The notes: generated by a model from the letters alone, not told the origin. A DNA stretch of 64,000 bases from Sphingobacterium lactis (GCF_011046555.1 NZ_CP049246.1:3596001-3660000), one strand, 5' to 3'. Counted from the stretch's first letter, positions 16,916 through 27,518 are shown. Made by a program: numbers and translations.

Positions 16916-17701
16916 ATGATTGAATTATTCGGCTTCTTAGCTTCTTTGGGAATTGGTCTTTCGCTCGGATTAATCGGCGGTGGGGGCAGCATATTAACGG
17001 TGCCCGTATTGGTTTATCTCTTTCACCTCGACCCTTTACTGGCTACCTCCTATTCCCTATTTATCGTTGGATCGACCTCCGCAGTTGGTGCAGTACCATA
17101 CTTTCGGCAACAGCTTATAGACTTTAGATCTGCCGTTTACTTTGGTATACCCTCCATCATCAGTGTTTTTCTTACCAGACACTATATATTAGACCTGATT
17201 CCGGAACAGCTGGTTCAACTTGGCGAATTCACCCTTTCCAAAGATATGGCCATCATGTTGCTATTTGCGGTATTGATGTTCTTTGCGGCGCTGAAAATGA
17301 TTGGTAAACATGTATCGAAGCCCGTTGATTCAGGAAACAACTACCTTCTCCCATTGATTCTTCAAGGTACAGGGGTTGGATTGATATCCGGATTAATCGG
17401 TGCTGGCGGAGGATTTCTCATCATTCCGGCGTTGATTATCTTCAACGGCATGCCGATGAAGACCGCCATTGGCACTTCCCTATTGATTATCGCGGCAAAT
17501 TCGCTGTTCGGGTTCATCGGTAACCTAGATTTGCAACGGATCGATTGGACGTTCCTATTGAGTATTACAGGGATTGCGATGGTGGGTATTTTATTGGGCA
17601 GCAAACTTAGCCAACGCATTGATGGAAAGAAACTTAAACCTATATTTGGGTGGTTTGTATTACTCATGGCCTTTGTTATTATCGTTCAGGAATTAAATTA
17701 A
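16916..17701 (+). CDS. TauE/SafE-family sulfite/sulfur-compound exporter
   Basis: The 261-residue integral membrane protein has about eight helices and two related halves, each with a glycine-rich motif (GLSLGLIGGGGSILTVPVL near the N-terminus and GLISGLIGAGGGFLIIPAL in the middle). The family exports sulfite, sulfoacetate and related anions. The ATG at 16916 is preferred to the in-frame TTG at 16907; AGGAAAC lies about 9 bases before it. It is divergent from the YeeE/YedE pair and probably removes sulfite formed by the persulfide dioxygenase. Confidence 0.9.
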   Translation: MIELFGFLASLGIGLSLGLIGGGGSILTVPVLVYLFHLDPLLATSYSLFIVGSTSAVGAVPYFRQQLIDFRSAVYFGIPSIISVFLTRHYILDLIPEQLVQLGEFTLSKDMAIMLLFAVLMFFAALKMIGKHVSKPVDSGNNYLLPLILQGTGVGLISGLIGAGGGFLIIPALIIFNGMPMKTAIGTSLLIIAANSLFGFIGNLDLQRIDWTFLLSITGIAMVGILLGSKLSQRIDGKKLKPIFGWFVLLMAFVIIVQELN

Positions 17702-17798
17702 CACCTTCCGCCAGCGGATTCACCGAATAAAAACGGGCAATCACCGAAAATTTTCAGCAATTGACGGATATACACATTCCTGTATGCGAGAGGTACTG

Positions 17799-17806
17799 TA
17801 TATTTG
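17799..17806 (+). promoter_or_regulatory. -7 promoter element before the DUF4342 gene
   Basis: TATATTTG, a perfect TAnnTTTG match 56 bases before the ATG at 17862. No GTnAC repeat lies at the position used by the three sulfur promoters, so this gene is probably outside that regulon. Confidence 0.5.
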
Positions 17807-17861
17807 AATATCAAAAACTAAAAAAAGAATAGATTGTTAAACAGATAAAAAACACACAGTT

Positions 17862-18191
17862 ATGTCAATTAAAGAAACATTTTCAGTAACCGGAGAGAAT
17901 TTATTAAAAAGAATAAAGGAGTTGATCGCAGAGGGTAATGTCACAAAGATCAGCATCTCAGATAAGAACGGTAAGGACATCATGAGCTTCCCTGTAACCT
18001 TAGGGGTTATCGGCGTGGTATTGGCACCGATTTTTGCGGCTGTAGGCGCTTTGGCGGCGCTACTTACCGAATGTAAGATTACGGTGGAGCGCACCGATAA
18101 AAAGGATGAAACAGTTACCGAGGAACCTACGTCAGAACCAACTTCTGAACCAACGAACAGCTCCACAGGAACAGATATCGAAGTCCACTAA
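17862..18191 (+). CDS. DUF4342 domain protein
   Basis: The 109-residue protein starts with MSIKETFSVTGENLLKRIKE, which fits the N-terminal half of the DUF4342 family, followed by a beta segment (VTKISISDKNGKDIM) and one hydrophobic helix (about 46-68, GVIGVVLAPIFAAVGALAAL). The C-terminus is acidic and has three tandem TSEP repeats (about 88-99). The biochemical role is unknown; the topology suggests a small membrane-associated protein. It stands alone with its own promoter and a strong terminator. Confidence 0.8.
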   Translation: MSIKETFSVTGENLLKRIKELIAEGNVTKISISDKNGKDIMSFPVTLGVIGVVLAPIFAAVGALAALLTECKITVERTDKKDETVTEEPTSEPTSEPTNSSTGTDIEVH

Positions 18192-18223
18192 GCCAGCGGC
18201 TTCTTATTAAAAGATTTATATCG

Positions 18224-18250
18224 AAAGGCCTGCCATGTGCAGGCCTTTTA
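18224..18250. terminator. Bidirectional intrinsic terminator
   Basis: Stem AAAGGCCTGC (18224-18233), loop CATGT, stem GCAGGCCTTT (18239-18248), with T-rich flank. It lies between the convergent DUF4342 and Dabb genes and can serve both. Confidence 0.9.
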
Positions 18251-18280
18251 TATTTCTGAGAATAGCCAAAATCACTAGCC

Positions 18281-18706
18281 TTACACCAAAATGGAATCCT
18301 TAACCTCCACTTTGGTCCAATATTTACCATATTTTTCCGAGGCAGCTAGATGATCCGGGTGTTTCTCATAGGTGTTGATATCTTCCATTGTCTTAAAAGT
18401 CACATAGATCGCATAGGAAAATGAATTATCGACAACGTCTCGAGGCGTTGTTGGTGCAGGCTTGCCAACCTGAAATGCATGAATGCCAGGTACTTTTTTC
18501 AGGGCTTCGAAGAAATTCAGAAAGTCTTGTTCCTCTTCAGCAGACAGCCCTGGCTTCAGCCAGAAATAAACCGAATGGAGAATATGTCCCGACTCATTCT
18601 CCGAAACGGGTGCATCTTGCTGGGCTGCACCTGATGCGCATGAACCCAATAGCGTAGTAGCCCCGGCAGTAAGGCATAGGGCCTTTATGAAGTGATTTCT
18701 TTTCAT
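18281..18706 (-). CDS. Dabb-domain (stress-responsive A/B barrel) exported protein
   Basis: The 141-residue protein has a signal with a lipobox-like GSCAS (Cys23) and a single Dabb ferredoxin-like domain (about 42-140). It begins HSVYFWLKPGLSAEEEQDF and contains the typical VSYAIYVTFKTMEDINTYEKHPDH-type core (here NSFSYAIYVTFK). Members bind small hydrophobic ligands or act as cyclases; the function here is unknown. It is a single gene convergent to DUF4342. Confidence 0.85.
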   Translation of the reverse strand: MKRNHFIKALCLTAGATTLLGSCASGAAQQDAPVSENESGHILHSVYFWLKPGLSAEEEQDFLNFFEALKKVPGIHAFQVGKPAPTTPRDVVDNSFSYAIYVTFKTMEDINTYEKHPDHLAASEKYGKYWTKVEVKDSILV

Positions 18707-19143
18707 AATAGTGGATGTTTAGGTATTTAAATATACTAGATTTTCAGAAAATCACAGGTATCTGAAGCATATCGCACAACAAATAATACAATCCTTTAGC
18801 TTAATCATTACAAATGAAGCATATCTTTTCAGAAATACACAAGTTCAAACAGGTATTCCAAAAGAAAATATAAATTAAATCAATTTCCTAAAGATTAATA
18901 TTACTATCATACATCTACAATCCAACTACTTTCTGTAAACAAATTGATTATTAATACAATATACGGCACATTCCTTGCTGATATTCATTGAAAATCAGGA
19001 ACGAGACAACGAAAAAATTGCTTTTAAAACCTATATTTGCAATTAAATTATACATCACCAAATATCCTCTCGACTTAAACAAAATATGTTTAATCGTGTT
19101 AATAGAGGTATAATATTTATTAAAAAAGATTATCTAGCTAGCT
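18707..19143. other. Intergenic region with tamB promoter
   Basis: This AT-rich gap lies between divergent genes. It contains TATATTTG at 19032-19039, a perfect -7 element, giving a leader of about 100 bases before the TTG start of the tamB-like gene. No RNA gene or repeat was recognised. Confidence 0.6.
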
Positions 19144-22100
19144 TTGAATAGATTTGGCCGAATTGCTTTAAAGACCGTATTATGGATAATAGGTTCCATA
19201 ATCGCTTTACTTTTACTATTAATTTTCTTAATCCGCCTACCTGCCGTACAGAACTACGTTGTTGGGAAGGTATCCAATTATTTGGAAAATAAGCTAGGGA
19301 CTACCGTAGATATTGGCCATATCTATATCAATTTCCCCAAAAAGCTGGAGTTGAACAATGTGTTTTTCGCCGACCAATCTAAGGACACCCTGATTGCGGG
19401 TGAATCTCTTGTCGTGGATATCAACATGTTCAAGCTCTTGAAGAACACGGTAGAGATCGATGAGTTGGAGCTTAAGGGCATTACCGCAAAAATCAACCGC
19501 AAACTACCAGATAGCAGCTTTAACTTTGACTATATTGTGGCTGCCTTTGCCTCTGAAAAAGAAAGTACGCCCACTGCTGATAGTGCTTCCGCATTAACCT
19601 TTGATATCGATAAGGTCAATTTTGAACGCATAAAATTCGTGTATAAAGATGATGTCATCGGAACATCCGCTGACATCTACCTCAATAAGTTCAACACCAG
19701 GATCACCAAGTTTGACCTGACCAAAAACATGTCCTTCGGGTTGCCGAATGTGAAGATTGACGGTTTAACAGCGGATATCAAACAATGGGCGGTAATCACT
19801 TCTCAGGATTCTGTAAAAGCATCAGATTTTGGAATTACAGACCAATCTGTTGAAGCAACAAGTTTATTGCCGAACATTGACATTAAAACACTTGATCTAA
19901 AGAACATATACGTCAAATATGATGATAAAGCGATCAATATGGTCAGCAAGTTCGATATCAAAAATTTGGCAGGTAATGTAGAACAGATCGATCTGAACAA
20001 GGAAATCGTCAAGCTGAAGGAAATTAAACTTGCGCAATCCGATTCAGAAATCCTTTTCGGAAAAACAACCCAGGAGCATACCTTTGATGATGATACTCCT
20101 GCAGACACAGCCGCTAGCTCCATGAATTGGAAGGTGTCTGTGGATAAGCTCGTCATTGATAAAACGAATTTCTGGTTCAAGGATGATAATCAGCCTCGCA
20201 CCAAAGGAATCGACTATTTCAACTTGAAATTGACCGATCTTGCAGGGGCCATGGATGATATTTATTATTCTGCGGATTCCATCTCCGGGAATTTGAAAGC
20301 GTTGATGGTCAAAGACCATTCCGGCTTCCAGCTGAACAAACTGCAAGGTGATTTTGTCTATACCAACACGGGAGCAACCATTAAGGACCTCTTGCTCGAG
20401 ACACCGAACACACTGATCCGTGATGAGATCGTGGTTTCCTACCCTTCTTTGGATGCAGTTTCTAACAATCCATCCAGCATGACCATCAATGCCAATATCC
20501 GGAAAAGCCATATCGATATGCGCGATATCCGTTTCTTGGCACCAGATCTGGAAAAAGAAGAAGTCATGAAACCGTTGATGAACAAAAAGTTCTATATCGA
20601 CGGACGGGTGACCGGCAAATTGAATGATCTACGCATTCCACGCTTTGACTTTAGAACACTAGACAATACCCATGTCATAGCAACAGCCCATATCAAGGGA
20701 TTGCCGGACATGAACAAGCTTTATATTGACCTGGACCTTAAAAAATTGGTTACGGGTCGTAATGACATCAATAGACTGATTGCTCCTTCCCTATTGCCGG
20801 ATAGCATCCAGCTACCGCGGAACATTAGCTTGAACGGTACCTTTAAGGGCGGTATGACCGGCTTTGATGCAAACTTGAAATTGGTGACCGAACAAGGAAA
20901 TGCAACGGTCAACGGAAAGTTGAACATGGGGCGTGATACGACCTATAATGCTTTTGTAACCGTGGACAACTTCAACCTGGGGGAATTCCTGAAACAGGAT
21001 TCCGTTCTGGGGTATGTCTCTGCACAGGCACAGGTGAATGGTGTCGGTTTAAATCCGAAAACCATGCGTGCGGATGCAACAGGTACCTTGAACCGCCTGG
21101 ATGCAATGGGCTATAGCTACAAGGATATTGATTTTGACCTGACCGCAGTGGAAGGCGATATCGCCGCCAACCTCCATAGCCCCGATCCAAACATTGATCT
21201 GGATGCAACGATTCAGGCCGATATGCGCGGCGCATTCCCTAAGCTATATGCAGAGATGATGATCGATTCGGTCAACTTCAAGAACCTGAAATTGATCGAT
21301 CAGAATCTGCGCTATCATGGAAAGATCATTGCTGATTTTGAGTCCTTGGATTTGGACAACCTCAACGGCTCGCTGTATGTCTCGAACTCTTCCATCGCCT
21401 ATGATGATCAGCGCTATGTACTGGATACCATTGCTTTAACGGCACAATCCGACACAGCGAAGAATACATTGATCTTGAGTTCGGAATTCCTAAACGCCCA
21501 TTTAACGGGTAAATATAAATTAACGGAATTAGGTTCATCCATTTCCGATATTATTCAGACGTACTATAATCCATCGAATAAGGTGGAGAAATATGAATAT
21601 TCACCGCAGCAATTTGAGTTTTCGGCACGGCTGAACCATTCCCGTATTATTCGGGAGTTCTTACCGGCATTGGAAGAAATGCAGGATGTGACACTGGATG
21701 GTACCTTCAACAGTACCGATCACTCGCTCATGGCCAAGCTCCTTGCTCCGAAAATAATCTATGACGGAACGGAAATTGAGAATGTCGGGGTGGATATCAT
21801 CACGGCAGACAGCACTTTGTATTACAACGCCCTGATCGGCCATATCTTGGTGAGCAATATCGAACTCCGCAACACAGTCATGAGTGGTAGTGTGGTCGAT
21901 AATAACATTGACTTTGGCCTATGGATCAAGGATAAAGAAGATAAGGAACAGTATCATCTTGGGGCAACTATGCTCGTGGATGCCAATAACTACAACCTGA
22001 AGTTGAAAGAAGATGGTCTGATGCTGAACTACGAAAATTGGAATATTGACCCATCGAACTTGATCAGCTTCGGTCCAAAGGGCGTTCGAGCGCAAGGTTT

Positions 22101-24450
22101 CCGATTAACGAATGAAGGTCAGGAAATGCTCATTCAATCCCAAGATTCGACATTTAACTCTCCGATTGATCTAACGTTCAACAATTTCCGTATTGAGACC
22201 ATTACAGAAATGTTGCAGTCTGAAACACTGAAATTAGGTGGTGGCATCAACGGAAATGCGACGGTATCACGTTTTGAATCGACGCCAGTATTTGTTTCCG
22301 ACCTGACGATCGATCAATTCTTTTTCGGCACGGATACCATTGGTAATGTGGCCTTGAAGGTCAACAATATTAAGGAAAACACGTATTCTGCCGATGTGCG
22401 GATTACGGAAAATGGCAACGATGTCCACTTGATCGGTGATGTCATCTCCCCTCCTGAGGGTGATATGCAGATCGATGCCACATTGGAATTGAAACCGATG
22501 CGGATGGCAACCGTTCAGGCATTCAGTCTTGGCAACCTGCGTGATGCGCAAGGGGAAATTACCGGTCTATTGAAGATCAATGGCACGACTTCCGCTCCAC
22601 GCATCAATGGCGAATTGACGTTCAATGATGCCGTCATCAACGCCTCCATGTTGAACTCCAACATGCGCGTGGACAACCAGAAGATCTATTTCAACGATCA
22701 GGGCATTACCTTCCGTCAGTTTAACCTGGTGGATGCCAAAAACAATACGGCTCGCTTAAACGGTACGATCAGAACTACAACGTATACAGACTTTGATTTC
22801 AACTTGAACTTGTCTACCGATGATTTTGAGGTCATGAACTCCACCAGGGAGGATAACGACTTGTTCTTCGGTAAGATGTATGTGACATCCAACCTTCGGA
22901 TCACGGGCAATCTGGATAAACCGCGGATCGATGGAAACGTGAAGGCAAATGACCGTACGGACTTTAACTTTATCGTGCCTAACGATAATCCAGGTGTCGC
23001 ACAACGCGAGGGTGTCGTGAAGTTCGTGGATAAGAGCGATACGGCTCGAGCGAATGTCTTTGCACAATTGGATTCCATGACGCAGGTGTCCAGTACGCTT
23101 TCTGGTTATGATATCGCCTTGAATTTAAGTACCGATAGGGATGCCAAATTCCGCGTTATCCTCGATGAGGGAACGCAGGATGCCTTGAATATTCAGGGTG
23201 TGGCGGAAATCAACACCAGTATCGATGCGAACGATAAGATTACGATGTCGGGAACATTTACAGTGGAAAAAGGAGATTATACCTTCTCCTTTGGCCCAAT
23301 TTCCAAGGATTTCCAATTCCAGAAGGGAAGTACCATTGTCTGGAACGGGGATCCGTTAGATGCCCGATTGGATATCACGGCAATTTACACCGGAAGGTTC
23401 GCTACGCTTGAATTGGTGCAGAACCAGATTTCCGGCGAAAGCCAAAACCTTTATAAACAACGTGTGCCGTTTAATGTACTCTTGAAATTGACGGGTGAAC
23501 TCTTCAAACCGCAGATAAACTTTGATATCGATTTGGATGAGAACAATGCGATCGTATCTCAAGAAGTGGTGAGCAAGGTGAATATTGCCCTGTCCAACCT
23601 GCGTGAGGACCCTGCGGAATTAAATAAGCAGGTCTTCTCCTTGATTGCATTGGGTCGCTTTATGTCGGCGAATCCATTTGAGAGTTTATCCGGTGGCGGT
23701 ACGGAAGCCATGGTTCGGAGTACGGTATCTTCCTTCCTGACCGGACAGTTGAATAATCTTGCTTCTGACCTGATCAAAGGGGTGGAACTTGACTTCAACC
23801 TGAATTCAGAAGAAGATTACCTAACCGGAAACGCACAGACCCGTACGGATCTGAACGTAGGTATTTCGAAAATGCTATTTGACGACCGCTTGAAAATTAC
23901 CATCGGTTCCAACTTCGAAGTGGAAGGAAATACACGTCCGGGTGAAAAAGCATCCAACATTGCGGGTGATATTTCCTTGGATTACCAATTATCAAAAGAC
24001 GGCCGTTACTTCGCTCGCGTTTACCGGAAGAACCAGTACCAGGCAACCCTACAGGGGCAGTTCGTGGAAACGGGTATCGGTTTCATCATCAACATGAGCT
24101 ACAACCGCTTTAAAGAATTGTTCATGAATTCCAAGGCGCTGCAGGAATATTACAATACGGACTCCAGAGGTTTCCGCCGTCGTTTTGACGTCGACAGAAT
24201 GGAGACCGACTCGGTATACCGTGATAGCGTACGTTTGGTGATTCGCGACAGTTTGATGCTGCACAGTCCGGAGTTCAGAAAGCGTATGGAAGAGCGGGAG
24301 AAACAACAACAAGAAGAATTGAAAAAGCAACAGGACAGCACCCGGACACCGGTGGATACGTCCAGAAGAGATACATCAAGTTCCATGATAGACCCGAAAA
24401 AATCGGCGATTAAAAATGAAGAAGAAGAAGGGGGTGGCGATGAAAATTAA
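19144..24450 (+). CDS. TamB-like translocation/assembly module protein (AsmA/DUF490)
   Basis: The 1768-residue protein has one N-terminal transmembrane helix (about 13-32, VLWIIGSIIALLLLLIFLI) and then a very long run of beta-strand repeats, as in TamB and other bridge-like lipid carriers. A C-terminal DUF490 region (about 1250-1660) leads into a charged Gln/Glu/Lys-rich tail. It spans the periplasm from inner to outer membrane and works with a BamA-type barrel in outer-membrane biogenesis. The start is TTG at 19144; a stop codon 9 bases upstream in frame rules out a longer product and no ATG gives the membrane anchor. It overlaps the next gene. Confidence 0.93.
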   Translation: MNRFGRIALKTVLWIIGSIIALLLLLIFLIRLPAVQNYVVGKVSNYLENKLGTTVDIGHIYINFPKKLELNNVFFADQSKDTLIAGESLVVDINMFKLLKNTVEIDELELKGITAKINRKLPDSSFNFDYIVAAFASEKESTPTADSASALTFDIDKVNFERIKFVYKDDVIGTSADIYLNKFNTRITKFDLTKNMSFGLPNVKIDGLTADIKQWAVITSQDSVKASDFGITDQSVEATSLLPNIDIKTLDLKNIYVKYDDKAINMVSKFDIKNLAGNVEQIDLNKEIVKLKEIKLAQSDSEILFGKTTQEHTFDDDTPADTAASSMNWKVSVDKLVIDKTNFWFKDDNQPRTKGIDYFNLKLTDLAGAMDDIYYSADSISGNLKALMVKDHSGFQLNKLQGDFVYTNTGATIKDLLLETPNTLIRDEIVVSYPSLDAVSNNPSSMTINANIRKSHIDMRDIRFLAPDLEKEEVMKPLMNKKFYIDGRVTGKLNDLRIPRFDFRTLDNTHVIATAHIKGLPDMNKLYIDLDLKKLVTGRNDINRLIAPSLLPDSIQLPRNISLNGTFKGGMTGFDANLKLVTEQGNATVNGKLNMGRDTTYNAFVTVDNFNLGEFLKQDSVLGYVSAQAQVNGVGLNPKTMRADATGTLNRLDAMGYSYKDIDFDLTAVEGDIAANLHSPDPNIDLDATIQADMRGAFPKLYAEMMIDSVNFKNLKLIDQNLRYHGKIIADFESLDLDNLNGSLYVSNSSIAYDDQRYVLDTIALTAQSDTAKNTLILSSEFLNAHLTGKYKLTELGSSISDIIQTYYNPSNKVEKYEYSPQQFEFSARLNHSRIIREFLPALEEMQDVTLDGTFNSTDHSLMAKLLAPKIIYDGTEIENVGVDIITADSTLYYNALIGHILVSNIELRNTVMSGSVVDNNIDFGLWIKDKEDKEQYHLGATMLVDANNYNLKLKEDGLMLNYENWNIDPSNLISFGPKGVRAQGFRLTNEGQEMLIQSQDSTFNSPIDLTFNNFRIETITEMLQSETLKLGGGINGNATVSRFESTPVFVSDLTIDQFFFGTDTIGNVALKVNNIKENTYSADVRITENGNDVHLIGDVISPPEGDMQIDATLELKPMRMATVQAFSLGNLRDAQGEITGLLKINGTTSAPRINGELTFNDAVINASMLNSNMRVDNQKIYFNDQGITFRQFNLVDAKNNTARLNGTIRTTTYTDFDFNLNLSTDDFEVMNSTREDNDLFFGKMYVTSNLRITGNLDKPRIDGNVKANDRTDFNFIVPNDNPGVAQREGVVKFVDKSDTARANVFAQLDSMTQVSSTLSGYDIALNLSTDRDAKFRVILDEGTQDALNIQGVAEINTSIDANDKITMSGTFTVEKGDYTFSFGPISKDFQFQKGSTIVWNGDPLDARLDITAIYTGRFATLELVQNQISGESQNLYKQRVPFNVLLKLTGELFKPQINFDIDLDENNAIVSQEVVSKVNIALSNLREDPAELNKQVFSLIALGRFMSANPFESLSGGGTEAMVRSTVSSFLTGQLNNLASDLIKGVELDFNLNSEEDYLTGNAQTRTDLNVGISKMLFDDRLKITIGSNFEVEGNTRPGEKASNIAGDISLDYQLSKDGRYFARVYRKNQYQATLQGQFVETGIGFIINMSYNRFKELFMNSKALQEYYNTDSRGFRRRFDVDRMETDSVYRDSVRLVIRDSLMLHSPEFRKRMEEREKQQQEELKKQQDSTRTPVDTSRRDTSSSMIDPKKSAIKNEEEEGGGDEN

Positions 24451-26740
24451 ACATCTACTCGGCTGCAGCATGGGTGCCCTGCTGATCGCAAGCTGTAACC
24501 CAACGAAATACGTTGCTGACAACGAAAAATTCTACAAAGAAGGAGATGTTGTCATTCACAACGACACCATTCCAGAAGAGCGTAAGGAGCAATTCGAAAC
24601 GTTTCTGGAGGAATCGCTCTTGCCGAAACCGAACAGTAAGTTTCTGGGCATGTACTGGAAAGTCGGCCTTTGGAACATGGGCGGTGGACCAGATACCACG
24701 AACAATTTTATCCGCAAATGGCTGAAGAAACAGGGTCAGGAGCCCGTTCTTTTGAGTGATGTCAACCGCGAATACAACCAGAATCTACTACGTGGAAAGA
24801 TGGAGAACCTTGGGTTCTTTACCGCGCGCGTAACGTCGGATACCTTGATCGATGGCAAGATGGCCACGGTCAGATACGATGCCTTTCCTGGTCCTATCTA
24901 CCGGATCAATGAAATACATTTTGACGTTGACAGTACCAAGAAATTGGGAAAATCCATTGTGGGAACTAAAGAAGGGACACTGTTACGCCCAGGAAGCAAT
25001 TACAACCTGGATGTCATCCTGAACGAACGCGACCGCATTGACAATCGACTGAAAGAACAGGGCTACTACTATTTCAGTCCAGATAATATCCTATTGGAAG
25101 TGGACAGTACCATTGGCAACAACAAGGTCAACATGTACGTCACGGTAAAACCCGAAACACCGGCACAGGCGAAGGAACCGCAATACATTGGCAATGTCTA
25201 CATTTTCCCGGATTGGAAAGAGACTTCATCGACCAATCGCCGCCGTGTACCGCGGAATACCGAAAAATACGATGACAAGTATTACATCGTCGACCCACAG
25301 AATAAATACCGGAAGAAAGTGTTGGCCAACCATATCTTTTTGCAGCCAGGCGACCTGTACAACCGCTGGAATCACAACCAGACCATCAATCACTTGGTCA
25401 ACCTGAATGCCTTCAAATTCGTGAAGAACGACTTTGTGGACAGCAAGGACTCGACAAACCATTTGGATGTGTACTATTACCTCACACCAATGGAGCGGAA
25501 ATCCATCCGTTTGGAACTTGTCGGAAAGACGGCGGCCGTATATAACGGTACGGAGGTAAATGCAAACTGGACCCTTAAGAATGCATTTAAGGGGTTTGAA
25601 ACACTGACACTTTCGGTCTTTGGCGGTTATGAAACGCAGACCGGAGGAAATGTGAATCTAAATTCCAGTTATATCCGCTATGGAGCGGAGGTGGGCATTA
25701 CCTGGCCGAGATTGCTTTCTCCATATAAATGGGCTCCAGGCAAGCAATATATACCCAAGACTTTCTTGAAAGCAGGTTATGAATTCCTGAACAGAAGAAC
25801 GGCTTATACCTTGAATTCGATGACCTTGAATTATGGCTATGCATGGAAAGAAAACCTCCAGAAAGACCATAATCTGACGCTTGCAGAAATCATCTATGTA
25901 CAGCCTCGTGGCATTTCTGATGAATATCGAGCACAGATGGACACAGTCCCTACCCTACGTCATATCGTTGATCCGCAATTTTCCTTCGGTCCGAACTACA
26001 TTTACACGTTCACCAATTCGATGGAGAACAAGAAACACACGTTCTATGCAAAAGCGGGACTGAACACCTCGGGTAACATCCTGGGATTGATCCAAGGTGC
26101 CGATTACAATTCAGGAAAGATCAAGAACATTTTTGGCACTCCGTATTCTCAATTTATTAAAGCAGAGGCGGACCTGCGCCATTACATGAAGATCACCGCC
26201 AATTCAACCTTGGCTTCCCGCGTGATGATCGGAACCAGTTACTCGTACGGTAACTCCCGGTCCTTGCCTTACTTAAAACAATATTATACCGGTGGTCCGA
26301 ACGGCTTACGTTCCTTCCGTGCCCGTGCGGTGGGTCCAGGTTCATCCCTACCGGAGAACATCGGTGAAGACAATTTCTTTGCTGATCAGACCGGTGACTT
26401 AAAACTGGAGCTGAATACAGAATATCGCGCGAAGATCGCCGGTATGCTGCATTGGGCGGCATTTATCGATGCGGGTAACGTGTGGTTGCAGAACGAAGAT
26501 CCGAATAAACCGGGCGGTAAATTCTCCAAGGCTTTCTTGAGCGAACTTGCCGTAGGTGGTGGTTTGGGTCTGCGCCTGGATCTGGACTTCCTGATCCTAC
26601 GTACCGATTTCGCGATCCCATTCCGCGTACCTTATCGTCCAAAGGATGACCGCTGGGTATTTAAATACATTGATATCCGCGAACGCGATTGGCGCCGCGA
26701 CAACCTGATTTTTAACTTGGCGATCGGATATCCATTCTAG
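24440..26740 (+). CDS. BamA/TamA-family outer membrane assembly protein
   Basis: The 766-residue protein has a lipoprotein-like signal (lipobox LLIASC, near residue 18), POTRA-like domains (about 25-330) and an Omp85 barrel (about 360-766) with the GGPNGLRSFRAR motif, a variant of the lid-lock VRGF/Y motif, and a terminal aromatic (AIGYPF). The ATG at 24440 is chosen because a GGGGGTGG stretch precedes it and the signal starts MKIKHLL; an ATG eight codons earlier would add a Lys-rich tail. It overlaps the tamB-like gene by 11 bases, so the two are translationally coupled and form a TAM-like pair. Confidence 0.92.
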   Translation: MKIKHLLGCSMGALLIASCNPTKYVADNEKFYKEGDVVIHNDTIPEERKEQFETFLEESLLPKPNSKFLGMYWKVGLWNMGGGPDTTNNFIRKWLKKQGQEPVLLSDVNREYNQNLLRGKMENLGFFTARVTSDTLIDGKMATVRYDAFPGPIYRINEIHFDVDSTKKLGKSIVGTKEGTLLRPGSNYNLDVILNERDRIDNRLKEQGYYYFSPDNILLEVDSTIGNNKVNMYVTVKPETPAQAKEPQYIGNVYIFPDWKETSSTNRRRVPRNTEKYDDKYYIVDPQNKYRKKVLANHIFLQPGDLYNRWNHNQTINHLVNLNAFKFVKNDFVDSKDSTNHLDVYYYLTPMERKSIRLELVGKTAAVYNGTEVNANWTLKNAFKGFETLTLSVFGGYETQTGGNVNLNSSYIRYGAEVGITWPRLLSPYKWAPGKQYIPKTFLKAGYEFLNRRTAYTLNSMTLNYGYAWKENLQKDHNLTLAEIIYVQPRGISDEYRAQMDTVPTLRHIVDPQFSFGPNYIYTFTNSMENKKHTFYAKAGLNTSGNILGLIQGADYNSGKIKNIFGTPYSQFIKAEADLRHYMKITANSTLASRVMIGTSYSYGNSRSLPYLKQYYTGGPNGLRSFRARAVGPGSSLPENIGEDNFFADQTGDLKLELNTEYRAKIAGMLHWAAFIDAGNVWLQNEDPNKPGGKFSKAFLSELAVGGGLGLRLDLDFLILRTDFAIPFRVPYRPKDDRWVFKYIDIRERDWRRDNLIFNLAIGYPF

Positions 26741-26765
26741 TCGACCAAAACCATAAAAACCACAC

Positions 26766-26808
26766 AAAATCGGCCTTTTTGTTAAAACACAGAAAGGCCG
26801 ATTTTTTT
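26766..26808 (+). terminator. Intrinsic terminator after the tamB/bamA-like pair
   Basis: Stem AAAATCGGCCTTT (26766-26778) pairs with AAAGGCCGATTTT (26793-26805), followed by T's. Confidence 0.92.
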
Positions 26809-26961
26809 TACCTCCAATCGGTTAATATCTTCGTTTAAAACACTTCAAGGAACTTTTTAGGCATATCTGAGCAGAGAAACGGTCTGAATTTACTGCTCTT
26901 TTCCTGGACTTGTTGGGTGGACTGTCCAATCCTAAAAAAGCTATACACAAAAACAAAGTGT

Positions 26962-27495
26962 ATGGAAACAATAGAAAGAGAGTTTGAGTTCGCTGAGCGG
27001 ACCAGTAAGAAGCAGCCATTCGACAAGCGTCTGATCTTCCACATGCTGGATCAGATCGAACTTGGGGTCCCCCGCCGGGACCTGATGGAACAGTACGGTG
27101 TCTCCGAAGTGAGCCTGATCCGCTGGATGAAGAAGTTCGGGCGACAGCCCATTGGGCCAAAGCGGTATACCACCGAGCTGAAGCGTTCAGTGATCAGGGC
27201 GGTCCAGGACGGGATGAGCGCCTACCGGGCGGGGAACACCTTTGATATCTCCTCCGGTACGGTCTCCAGATGGGTCAGGGAATATAAGGGGGAAAATACC
27301 GAACTTAGTTCCCCAGAACCCGATGATATGGCCAACAAGAAACCCGTAGACCCCAAAGAGGCAGAGATCCTGGCCCTGAAGAAGGCCCTGGAATATGCAA
27401 ACCTGAAGATCAGGGCATTGGATACCATGATCGATATTGCCGAGGAACAGCTCAAGATCGACATCAGAAAAAAGTCTGGTGCCAAGCGGTCGTAA
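26962..27495 (+). CDS. IS3-family transposase OrfA
   Basis: The 177-residue OrfA has a DNA-binding N-terminal part with two helix-turn-helix units (about 20-60, LDQIELGVPRRDLMEQYGVS, and 65-115, including DGMSAYRAGNTFDISSGTVS) and a C-terminal leucine-zipper-like helix (about 135-165). The ATG at 26962 is used; a GTG 15 codons upstream lies at the element's end. Near its 3' end A-AAA-AAG (27468-27474) is a canonical slippery heptamer in the right phase to shift into the OrfB frame. Confidence 0.9.
   Translation: METIEREFEFAERTSKKQPFDKRLIFHMLDQIELGVPRRDLMEQYGVSEVSLIRWMKKFGRQPIGPKRYTTELKRSVIRAVQDGMSAYRAGNTFDISSGTVSRWVREYKGENTELSSPEPDDMANKKPVDPKEAEILALKKALEYANLKIRALDTMIDIAEEQLKIDIRKKSGAKRS
27468..27474 (+). 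promoter_or_regulatory. Programmed -1 ribosomal frameshift site
   Basis: A-AAA-AAG is read as AAA AAG in OrfA. A -1 slip continues as GTC TGG TGC CAA and stays open into the ATG of OrfB at 27519 (VVKIKQESPA joins them). A small stem ATCCCC/GGGGAT (about 27509-27526) lies some 35 bases downstream and could stimulate slippage. The product would be the OrfAB transposase. Confidence 0.85.
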
Positions 27496-27518
27496 AGATC
27501 AAACAGGAATCCCCAGCA